Shown piece after piece: positions 1 to 12,500 of a stretch of 64,000 bases of DNA; position 1 is the stretch's first letter; each line of letters opens with the position of its first letter. The notes below the pieces were generated by a model, which worked only from the letters and a program-made list of their open reading frames with translations, was not told where the DNA came from and did not search any database. A program made the translations under genes and the position numbers. This DNA is from Atrina japonica. Lineage: Eukaryota > Mollusca > Bivalvia > Pterioida > Pinnidae. The DNA lies in the NCBI GenBank assembly GCA_030159075.1, contig BROG01000351.1, forward strand, positions 297,001-361,000. Reading direction: 5' to 3'.

Positions 1-116
1 TAACTGCCAGACAAGGTCTTATGCCTGTGTATTTTTTTTTTTTTTTTTTTTTTGTTATTGTATATCAATGTAAGTAGTAAAAATGGGGAAAGAAAAAAAC
101 AGCTAATGGGGGTTAA
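1..116. repeat. Partial copy, AGGGGCATTAGCTG TTAA-type MITE family
   Basis: A T-run at 32-53, then 'GTATATCAATGTAAGTAGTA' and CAGCTAATG before TTAA at 113-116. The same right-hand half is seen at about 7270-7335 and 44900-44965. The left half is outside the window. Confidence 0.6.
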
Positions 117-578
117 GATAGTCGATACAAAGGAATGGCAAAATGTCAAAGATTAGCTTTGTTTTTCACCCCCATGTGTTTTAACTGGGATGCCATTTTA
201 GAAATGGCTGATATTTTGCTAAAAAAGCACCTACGTGTTTAGTGTATATACAGTCTCCATCCAATATGAAATGCCATAATAGTTGTGTTTATTTAACAGA
301 CAACTAAATACATATTTGAGTAAATATTCATTTTCAGTCAAAATTTCTTTTGAGGTGAAGAAAAGAATTGATTTGTTTTTCTGTAAAAGTCTTTAACTGG
401 CTTTAGTGTGGCACCAAATTGAAACTTATAAATCATACTTTCATGAGTTTATTTACGTATGTTTAATTATGAGTTAGATTTGTAACTTTTTTGAATGATT
501 TCAGCTATGTTAGATTTAAAATCTCGTTCTGACAAGCTTACTTGTTTCATGATGAATTAACATATGATTTCATTTCAG
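117..578. other. SCAP intron remainder, no recognisable element
   Basis: AT-rich sequence ending in a T-rich tract and the acceptor of the first SCAP exon. I see no coding or repeat structure. Confidence 0.5.
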
Positions 579-760
579 ATTTCTAAACACTTTAAGGAAT
601 AAATTAGAGTCCATGTATCCTGAAACTCTGAGAAATGTTAACAATAGTGAAGTAGACAAACTTACTCATCTACACTATGGGGAAACAAAATTCTTCTCTG
701 AATATGCCTACTTACTAGTGACTTATGCTGTTCTCCTTTTGTATCTACATTTCTCCATTC
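579..760 (+). CDS. SCAP: SCAP exon: end of luminal loop 1 and TM2
   Basis: Acceptor TTTCAG before 579, donor GTAAGT at 761, ends in phase 1. It encodes the last part of the first luminal loop and helix 2 ([20 protein letters not shown]), the start of the sterol-sensing domain. The vertebrate YIYF tetrapeptide reads YLHF here. Confidence 0.93.
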
Positions 761-3700
761 GTAAGTATTGTCACACCTTTTATTCGGGGGATAGTTGAAC
801 CTTTTGTTTTGGGAGGTAATTGCACCTTTTTTTTTGGGGGGGGGGAGCAGACCCTACTATAAGCAACACAGTTGAAGCCGATTGATTTTCTGCCATTTTA
901 TTTGTTATCATTCCTGATGTTAAATTATGCCTTTTCCATTCCTAAAGAGATATACTGTTTTTTCATTGCATTTCTATCACAAAACAATCTTAACATGTAC
1001 ATGTACTTATTGGATCAGACCTTAATTGTATATATATATATATAAAAAGCTGTATCTCTTATAAGCTGATAAACTTACTTAACAAAGTTAGAGGGATGGG
1101 GCTTGTGCTATTGCCATGTCATCATTTTTGGTCCCTGTAATAATAAGATATTTATCCTTTTGTTTCAGGTAAAATAGAGATGGTCAAGTCCAAATGGGGT
1201 CTAGCTTTGAGTGCTGTAGTGACTGTAGTGTCATCACTACTGACATCCGTCAGTATCTGTACATTATTTGGTCTCCAACCAACACTTAATGGAGGGTAAG
1301 TATTTTTTTTCACTAAATTTGTTCTCTCAGATTATACATCTGCCATCTCAGACCCATTCTTGACATGATGTTTTATATTTTCTATTTTATCGTTGTAATT
1401 CTCTCCAAGATTTTTAATAGGATATGCTGATTTCACTAGCTTTAGATGAATTTCCACACATTTTGACATGTGCTTTGGACTTATTCCAATACAGTGAGGG
1501 TTCTTTAATGTGCCATTCCTGCTGTAACATTGGTTTTATGTCTTATTTGGAAGAACAGTGAATTTCACATTTTATGGCAGGTGCTTGGCGAAGGAACAGT
1601 CACATCTTTTTAACGTTTGATATTAATGTTACAAGTTTTGCCAGCGCAGTTCAGATTCCGTCAGATCAAATAATATAATACATTACCTGTTACATATTAA
1701 CAGCAACAAATGAATAATAGTCATGTCTTGTCAGTAGATGATTTGTAAAAACCAAAGACCATTTTATTTTTTCTGTAGTGAAATATTCCCATACTTGGTC
1801 ATGTTTGTTGGACTGGAGAATGTTCTTGTTATAACAAAGTCTGTGGTATCAACTCCAGTTGATTTGGATGTCAAGTACAGAATTGCACACGGTAAACTAT
1901 ATATATATATTTATGGGTTGTTATGTAATAACAAGCTATTATGGGTTTACTTTGACTTTTCATCGAGGGCTATCCTGTTAGCAGTGAAGAGGTCATTGAG
2001 GTTGCATTCATACTAAAATATAGTCCAACTCAAGAATTCAACTGTTACAGAAAAGTCAAATATTTTGGTGTAAATGAAATTATATCTAGTTTGAATAATC
2101 ATTAAATGATATACCACATAATTCTACTTGCTTCTGCCTTTCGAAATTATTCATTTGTAGTTAGTTTCAACAAAACTTCATCGATCTATTTATAAATATG
2201 GAATTCATCTATATAAGATTTCAGTGATGTTGAGCCTGCCTTGAGAAAGTGCAGTATTACTCCACCATTCATCATATTGATATTGACAGCTACAATCATA
2301 CAGCGATGTAAATAGAAATAATTACATATCGCTGATGCCAACATGAAGCTAAATCAATTTCTATTGAACTCTCAAGAATATGTTTGTTTTCTAGTCCATG
2401 GAAAATGAAAATAAAAGCAGAATAGAGGGGATAGCATCAAGTAAGAGGTGCTTGATATGCAAATGGCATGTGAAGTTCATTACCAATAAGTTCCTGTCCA
2501 TTTTGAAAACTATCAAGTTAACGTGTTTGTCAACTAATGGCTATACATAACCTGCCATAATGAGATTCCATGTGCAAATTTCCTTTATTTATACACCCTA
2601 TAGGCTGACCTCGCAAAGGGAGGTAACTCGAACTGTGGATGTTACAATTTCCAGTTCTCGTTTTGCTGAAGTTGGGGGAAATTGCCATGTCCATTGTTGG
2701 GTGTTTACACAACAATCATCACAACTTTTGAATTTAATCACAATTAAAAAACTTTTTGTGTAATCGGTTGGTTCATAGTGACTTTCAAACAGAAACGATG
2801 TCTTCAACAAAAAACAAAGTTTTGTCCATTGCCGAAAGCGTTGATGTCTACAAGTGAAATTGGTGATAAATCGTTTTGCTACGTTGCAACTTTAGGCTCG
2901 AATTATGTTGATGAAAAATTATTACTTTAACAATAAACATTGGGTAAACTGTCTTTTTCACCCTGTACAGTTATTATAATAATTAATACAAGGTAGAGAA
3001 CGTTGTTTGGTTGTTTATTTAGTCTAGGCAGTGTATATCTTCATGTACCACGGTAATAGCCCTAACTAGGATTGCTTATGTTCGATATTACAAGCCCTAA
3101 AATTTGTTTTAAATCACAGCCATTTTTAGCTACGAAAAAATTTATTTTACCTGTTCCAAGTTTTAAGTTTGGTTTAAATTTAAGTACCGTATATACTCGC
3201 TTATAAGTCGATCTTGCATATAAGTCGACCCCCTTTTTGAACTCCAGAATTTGATGGACTTAGCTTTGACCCGCTTATAAGTCGAGGCTTGATTATTACT
3301 AGCAGATACAGAGATTTCATGATATTCTTGTGTATAATACACAATGCACATCATCTAATGACAACTAATTATTTCATAGTGATGCAAGATGTTTGAATAT
3401 TGTCTCCAAATAATAAAAAAAAATTGTTTTGAAACAGTCCCTAAATACATGGGACACTATGAAAAGTAAGTTTTTAAAGCTGATGTTGTAAGTTTAAGAA
3501 GCTATCACTTTAAAACATGTATTCAGTCTGAAAAAATACTTTTAATCAGGTTTATGGCACTGTTTCTTGAGTTCAAAATATGGCTAGGTGGAGTGCAGTG
3601 TAGTACTGACAAGTTTCAAAACACAAATATTTTTTTTAATAACATGTACTATATCAATTTGTATATCGGGTTTAATTCATCTTCTAGAATTACATGGAAT

Positions 3701-4542
3701 AATTTTTTTGGACAAGTTCTCTTATCGTCTTTATCAAAGCACCCTACTGTGAATTGAAGTTACAAGCCCTGAGGCTGTGCCGTAAACTTTGTTTTTAGTT
3801 GCAATAATTGCAGAATGCTTAAAATTCAGGTACTTCTGTCTTATTCCTCTCAATCAATTTACCAATTATATACTGATTGAAGTAATCAAAATAGTAACTT
3901 TTACTAAAATAGAGTACTTCTGTTGAAACAAACCCATAGTTTGTGTGTGTGAGGTGACCGGCAGTATACATGTCATTATTGTTCAGTAGGATAATTACGA
4001 CCATGCCGTTATAAATAGAGAACATACACTTGACCTTCATTTGAAAACAATAGCGGCACTTTTGAAGTTAGTGAAGAATTGGCTTTACAGACAAATGCAC
4101 TCCTGTGTGCTCTGATGTTAATTACATAAGTTGATACAAAGATACGTTCCAGGTTGAAGTATATATAATACATTCCTACTTCAAGAAGAGTTTTTTCCTG
4201 TAAAGCATATTAAAAGGCAGACTTCAATATTTTTTCATGAGTAGATGAGTAGATTTTTGTTTTCAGTTGACCCGCTTATAATTCGACCCCCCCCCCAACA
4301 TTTTGACTGTTTTTTAAAGTAAAAATTTTAACTTATAAGCTAGAATATATGGTATATTAATTTTATAGCTAATTATATATGATCATGACCTTATATGTCT
4401 TCTGTGGTTTTGAAATATTTACCCTACAGAACCTCTAAAATTTCAAATTGTATGGCTCTCGTTTATCATTCATGAGACCTGAACTTTTGTAGGTGGTCCT
4501 CTGAACTTTAATTCACTGAAATTTTTACTCTCTGTGTGTGGT

Positions 4543-4598
<56 letters not shown>

Positions 4599-7500
4599 TA
4601 CATATAACTATATACACAGTGGAATCTTGTTATCTCAAAACTCACGGGACCACTGCTATTACTTCCAGGTATCGGCAATTCGAGATAACCAAAATTTTAA
4701 TTCATAATTTATAATTTCTGTAAAAATTTGGGCCCAGACTTTCAACTTTGACATATCCAGAATTTCGACTACACTGATTTCGACAAAACGAGATTCCACT
4801 ATGTGTGTGTGTATGTATATATACATACATATATATATATATATGCAAGCAATTATAATATCTTAGTATTCTTGTAGTATTTAGGGGTTACCCTGTTCTA
4901 ATGCCTGCACATTTTAGATAATATTCACCATGGAAGTTGCAGTATATGATTCCTGTAAGATTTAATACCATCTAATAGCATGGAAACAGCCAAAAACACA
5001 AAGGCTTATGTTAGACTTTACTTTATCAATGACTAAATTACTGTGTACAAAATATTAATGCACTTTAGATTATACAGTGCAACTTTCGAAAACTGATCCT
5101 GGTTTTGGACCGTTAAGGCTCAAGTGAGCTATTGTGATCCCTCCCCGTCTGTCTCCATCCATTCTTCCATCGTCAGTCTGTATCTTTGTAAACTGATGGA
5201 TTTTATCATTTTAGAAAGGTTTCTGAAAACCTGGATACTCGGAGTATATGATAAAAACATTTCTCGTATGTCAACAGATATTATGATATGGCTGATAAAC
5301 ATAATTATAATGAAAATCAATTTCAGGCATCAGCAGGGAGGGATGGTCAATAACAAAGAATCTTGCTACAGAGCTAATCATTGTCATTGGTGGATTCTTT
5401 ACATTTGTTCCAGCTATCCAGGTAATTTTTCATAACTTATTTAATGATTACATTATTCATATATTTATTCATGTTATTTGGGTCCTATTTTTGGTAATGG
5501 AGTGGTAGAGCATTCAGTTTTGCAATTTGGAAGTCGGCAATAAATTCCTTGTATTGGGTTATGTCATGTTTTCAAAAATTTTAATGTCCTTTCCAAACAA
5601 TACCCACCCCCCACCCCAGCATTTAGTTCTTGCTTTCTATATTTTCTGAATTTCCCTTCATTGTGGAGGTTGATCAATCTATCAATGAGATTCTTTTGAG
5701 AAAATAAATACCCTTATTAACCAAATAACGTTTCAGGGCATGTTAAACCCAAAATTTTCTTAGGGATGGGGCGCCCCCCTTCAGACCACCCCAACAGTTG
5801 ACTCCAGTATAAATGGTAGGGGGATGTGAAATTATGTAGCTTCAAGAAGCAAAGGTAAATTTTAAGGAACATAAATCACACAAAAGACAATCCATCACAC
5901 ACATTCTGCTTAAAATAGAACCTCCATTTAAAAATAAAACTGAGTATAGAGGTATATATTAAACAACATGTTAAGATATGTTATACATCAAACACACACA
6001 CACACACACACACCTTTGAAAAATTACTTGATTCATCTCTTTCCTTTTTATCTCGCCGGAATGAAAGTCCAGAGTGCTGATGCCATACCCCTGGCGTCGT
6101 TGGCGTCCATAGACAAAACTTTAACCTAGCCTGTAACTTTTTAACTGCAAGGTACACGGCTATGATTTTTCACATATAGATTCCTTATGATGAGAGCTTT
6201 CATTTTATGTATCTTTTAAACCATGAGGGATAGGGCTTTGATATTTCACATATATGTTTCTTATGACCAGAGCCTTAATTTGGTACCTTGACTTTTGACC
6301 TAGTAAACTTGACCTTGGACTTTGACCTACTTTTCAAATTTTTTAACTTGAGTTGAAGAAATCTAAATTTTACCTGTCCTTTGACCTTAAAGCCTGACAG
6401 CTGTGGGTCAAATATCTATTTTGAAAATTTACACCCATTTCAGCGAGCTTTGTTGTTTTCTGACAACTCTTGTACCAAAATGATGAACATAAGTGTGTTT
6501 GACTCATTTTACACTCATTGGTTATTTTGGGATAACCTAAACTGCATGTTGTTGTGTCATCTGAAATTTTCAGTTTTTTTATGATATTGTCACTAAGGGT
6601 GTTGTGACCTTTCATTTTTTCAAAGATAATGCTGACAAGTTTTGGCACATGATTATATGTAAAATAAAAATATTCTTTGATTATGTTTACAGGAGTTTGC
6701 CTTATTTGCTTTGGTTGGACTATTAACAGACTTCTTCCTTCAGATGGTTTTCTTCTTGACAGTGCTGTCTATAGATATCAGACGCATGGAGGTTTGTAAA
6801 TATCTACAGAATTGCAGTATTGAAATTCCATACTCGGAATACACATTTAAAAAAATATCTCTGTAGTCCCTATGATGAAATTTATTCTTGGAAAAGTCCT
6901 TTGTGAATTGCAATGTTTTAAGGCAGTTTAACTTGTATCTGGACATATCATCTTAAATATGCTAATTGTCAGAAAATTAAAGGGGCATTAGCTGTGTTTG
7001 CCAAAAGAAAATTTTTTGATTTTTTCCACTTTTACTACTTGTACTTGATGCACAATAACAAATAAGAGCTGTGCACAGGCATACAAAATCTTATATTCCT
7101 ATATATTTTATAAAAATAAGGTGGGGTCTAGTGTGGTATTCTTATAGAAGTAGTAAGGTTGAGTAAATCGATTGCAAGTGAAAAAGTGCCAAACCTGAGC
7201 TTCTCAAGCAATTTTCACAAAATATATGTGAATTTAAGAATTTTTATGACTGTGTATGGCTTCTGTTGTTGTATATCAATCTAAGAAGTAAAAAAGAGGA
7301 AAACAATTCAAAAAATGCAGCTAATGTCCCTTTAAAGTAGAATTTTCATATATTAACATATTTCTGATTACACTGGTTTTCTGGAATATGTAAATGACCC
7401 CAAGGCCTAAAATATATGAGACACACTGGGGTTTATTGTTTTTTTCTTGAAATCATTCTTAAACTTTCTTAACAGTGTTTCTATTTAATAGAATTAAAAT

Positions 7501-9510
7501 AGGGAATGAGGTAATTCCTAATTTTTTTACATTAAACCTGAACTAGGATCATAAAAAGCTGTTGAACTTTTAATATAAAAAGAAATTTTGTTGAAAAAAT
7601 GTTTTGAAACATTCCCACATCATCTCCCCACACGCTGACATATTTGTAAATGTTTCACCAGAAAAAAAAGTCCTACAACAGGTATAAAAGACAGATTAGT
7701 TTTATTAGTCGTTTATTAGTCGTCATTGTATATCTGTGCTCTCAATGCAAAATGTGCGAAGTCCCAGAGGCTGAATAAAACTCACAGAGTTAGTCTTACC
7801 TGTACTTTTCAAGAAAGTAAACATCTGTGCCTCGATTGAAGTTTTCTACTACCTTTATGATCCTAGTTCAGCTTTAAGGTCATAAAACTTGTATGTCCCA
7901 ATAATCGTCCTAAAAAATATGTTTCTGATATATAAACAAAATAGATGAATCAGGATGAATAGAAAACAAAAGGTGTATAGTGACATACATTTCTGTTTTA
8001 ATTCTGTCATGTACATGAAGTATGAACATATGTGTTTGACATCTTGTTGACGAACCAATAGTAAAGTTTAACTCGCATTTGTGATTATGTCTGCAAGATA
8101 TACCTCTTTCTTGAGGAAAGGACACAAACTCGGGCACTTTCCATGTGCAGAAATAGTTGTTTACTGACATTCTATTTGTTGATGAACACCCAGAAATGGA
8201 AAAAGTTATGGCTTACAAAGTTAAAGCAGCACACAAAAATCTAGATCCATCACAGATTACATAAAAACCAGAAATAATGCTATTAAACACTACCTCATGA
8301 CACAGATAAACAAAACCATAGAATATATATATACAAAGTTATATCATATTGAAAAATCAATTTATTACATTTTTGGTTGTGAAATATTATATAATATAAT
8401 TATAGACTTTTGAGTGGATGAATATGGTGTAATATTGACCTGAAATCCAGTACTGACTGAGGCGATAATTTCACTTGGACAATCATAACTTTTTTCAAAC
8501 TGTGGGACTACTTTTCTTGTTTTATGAGAATTCTTTTTCTGCTAAATGTAATGAATAGAATATTTTCCAATTTTTATACGTAATCATGTTAAATATTGTT
8601 CATGTGCTTCACACCATGAAATAAAAATATTATTCATCCAAAATTGGCAAATAATCTGTATTTATACTTGTGACACAAACAATTGGCAATATTTTCAAAA
8701 CAACATTGTGCCAATCTTTTTTTTTTTTTTTAGACATAAACATGATAAATGAAACCATTACTTTAAATAAGATATCTGGTCAGTGTCTCAATTTTGTCCA
8801 TTTATTGCCTTTGCTATACAATATTATACTGTATACAGGGTTATTTTTGCCCCATGTTATTTTGTCCTAATGCACATGCAAACGGTTTCTCCTCATTTTA
8901 AATTCGCCCAGACTTTTATGATTAAAAATATATGAATTTGCCATTTTGAATTCGCCCACTGACGATGAGGGTGAAAGGGGCAAAAATAACATGGGGGCGC
9001 ATATTTCCCTGTATACAGTTATCCTATTTGGTTTTCACATGTACAGAAGTGCTTGAACAGGTAGCTGACCTGATTTACAAATATTTGGTGTAAGTTTTAT
9101 TGCAATCATGACTTTGTATTTGACAGTTGTCTGACCTACATAAGAGTGTTAGAACATCAGTATTAGAGTTGGATGTCACAAATGACATAGAACCGCTAAT
9201 TCAGTGTCCAGTGAAGTGGTATGTAACGCCTACAACTCATACTCCAACAACTAAAAAGCATACCCGTTCATCATCCAGTGTCTCTATAGGACCAGCATCA
9301 CCATTAGGGGATAGTTCAGCTCTCCAGGCATCCCGCAGATTAAAAGTAATTGATTTCCTGGCCAACACCAGAATGATCCAAAGAATAATAATGGTATGAA
9401 ATCAAATAAACATTGTCATGCATATGCAGTGATGTTTCTTTTTGAAAGTCGCATTAATTGAGTGAAGTTCAATTTTGAAATGCACTGAGGTTATTACTGT
9501 ATAAAATATG

Positions 9511-9584
<74 letters not shown>

Positions 9585-12500
9585 TATCACACCGAAATGA
9601 CTAACGACACAGACAAGTGTCGTTAGTCATTTCAGTGCTTTATATAATCTTTTCCTGACTTGTATCTATTGCTTAGATCCAACACCTTAGGATATATAGT
9701 GTTGTTGGTTTTAGTGTTTTGTATATGTATATATATATTTACACACGCGCACACACACACACACACACACATATACAGTCAACACCACTAACATAGGTTG
9801 TATATTATTTGATATCGGTTGTAACAAGATTATGTCTATTTACAGTATTATTTCTTGCATTAAAATATATATAAATGTGAAAATGAATTCCAGCTGTAAC
9901 AGAGTTTAAGTCAATCTTCCTTCCACGTCGTTTGTAAGTGGGGTTGACTACAGTACATACATATATGTTCACACAGTAGAATCTCGGTAAATCGTAATCA
10001 GATGAAACAAGTAATGTCAAAGTTGAATGGCCAGGTCTCAATTCTTCCAATTACATAGGTGTAGGAAATTACCATCATTTTTTTAGTAAATGTCCAGCTG
10101 GTGACCATTTTTAACATCCAGCGAAACAAATTTGCAAGTTACTTATAAAAATGAATATAAAAAATTATAAAAAAAAGTTTACAGTCAGCTTATGTGATAT
10201 CATAGATTAACTAGACCAAATTTTCTTTTTGCTTGAGGCTGATTAAATCATTACTGACTAGATTTTAGATTTGATTAAAGACCGATAACATTGACTAGAA
10301 TCGTCTGCAGCTTGAAAGCAGAACTCATTTTGCCTCAGGCCGATACATGATTGCGGGTCCAATTACTAAGTTTAATTCGAGTTGTGGTGTGAAATCGTCC
10401 ATTATAAGCGTGTGGTAATACTTTCTTGACATTCTACTTGTTTTATATGTTTATTTATCCACCTTATTTATCTGTATCAGCTTCGTTTCGGACTACTTAT
10501 TTTAATGATTTATTTTGTATTTATTATGCGGACAATGAACAATATAAAAGATGTTTATTTCCAGAAATCTTTCTTTTTTTATGTAATATGAAGTAAAATA
10601 ATCGATGTTAACTGTAAATATACTTTGAACATTGTGTCATTTTATACAAATGCTGGCTTCTTGTATCTCGTTTTTTTAATCCTTGAGTACCAATATCGTC
10701 AATTTTTTTAGTGCGCATATTACATAGGGATAATCTTTTTTTCAAGATTTTCATCCTCAAAAACAGGGTGTGCACATTATAGAGATGCTAGAGTTCCGGA
10801 TTTTTCCGGATTTTTAATACCCATCCGGAATCTTTCCGGATTTTGATTACTATTCCGGTTTTTTGTACGAAATATCGCAATTTCGGTAATTAGGTCAATT
10901 GTACCTGACGACATTTGCTTCTGTTTTTCATTCGATGACCATTGAATTGACTACCATCAACGTTACATTGACTCATTGTCAACACATTTTTTAACTGTAA
11001 AAATGAGCGTTTTGCGTTCCGCTGATATTATCGACGACGGTGGTCATAGAATAAGGACAACATGGGCATATTCCTTTTCCGTTCGATGTAAAGGGCAAGT
11101 ATTTTCATCAGGTATGGTACCGGTGGCAAAAACTGATGAGCTAAATCTAAAAAGGTGAATGCACAATCAGACTATTTTTTCAGCCTTCTTTAGTAGCTGC
11201 AAATAGATCCAGTAATTAACTTTGGTATTGGTGATGGGTGTAAAGCTATACCATATGGGGCTGCCCCTAATGTTGATTATCCGAAGTGCTACTGTAAACC
11301 TGACATACCAAATGAAGACAGAAAATCAAATCAAGAAGCACTGCTGGTAAGTTTTGTTGCTGAACATTTCTTAGCATAACTCCTCATATACTATAAGCAA
11401 ATGGCTAAAGATCCTAACATGGAATCATTAACTGTCGGGCGACAGTGTGCTCTATCAACAGGGGGTTTGGTACACCTTTGTTGGATGAGTTAGTAATTTC
11501 AGGAATTTTTCAGATAGCCCACTAGCATCTCTAACATTACATTGGTGCGCAGATTACATGGGTTTATATGGTAATTTTCCTACTTAAAATGAAAAATGGA
11601 CCCATTTTAGCAAAGTATTATATACATATAACATGTAAATCCAGATTTTTACAAAATATTCATATAAAATCATTTCTAAGTCAACTTTTATAAAACTTGC
11701 TCACCTAAGTTTTTAGCTCACCTTAACCAAAGGTTCAAGTGAGCTTTTCTTATCGCCTTTTGTCCGTCGTGTGTCTGTCCGTCTATCCGTAAACTTTTCA
11801 CATTTTTTACTTCTCCTCCTAAGCAGCTGAAGGGATGTTGATGAAACTTCATAGAAAGTAAGTACTTAAGGTCCTCTACCAAGTTTGTTAATTTCGGCCA
11901 GATCGGACCAGGGGTGGATCTAGGGTGGGGCAAAAGAGGCCCCAGGGGGTACCCCTCTTTAAAAATCATCTCCTCCAGAACCACTGTATGAATTGAAAAA
12001 CTAACTGTATATGAGTGATCTACATAGATGTATGATTCAATTTTGTTAATTTCGTTGAAATCAGAAAATAAATTTTTGACACATTTTTGACGTCTTTTTA
12101 GACTATAATTTTTATTCATTTTTGTATGATTTCTTTGATTTTCTCCCCTTTCATTAATTATGATGCATTCATTTTATGTGGTTTACCTTTAATTTGGTAG
12201 TGAATTGCTTTCCTGAAAGAATTTTTCTGAAATTTAATTTTTTGAATTTTTTTTATGAATTTTTAAAATTGCCAAAAAGAATGAGGGAGCATTTTTTCAC
12301 ACATTTGTTCTTCAAAACCGCTGAAGGATAAAGGAAGCAAGTACGGTATCCAAGTTCCCCTGACAAGTGTATGTTTTTTGACCAGGTCGATCCAGGTTGG
12401 GCAAAATAGGTCTCAGAGGGTACCCCTCTTTGAAAATCTTCTCCAGAACTGCTGCACAGATTGAAAAACTAATTGCATATGAGTGATTTTTATGTATGCA

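Noticed and set aside
9402..9590. Open frame giving a Tyr-Ile repeat 'membrane protein'; similar frames over the TA tracts at 46858, 47935 and 48384
   Set aside because: These are translations of (TA)n microsatellites and have no gene context.
11003..11346. Two-exon host gene within intron 6 of SCAP
   Set aside because: The two open pieces do not join in phase at the visible donor and acceptor, and both lie within an inverted-end element.
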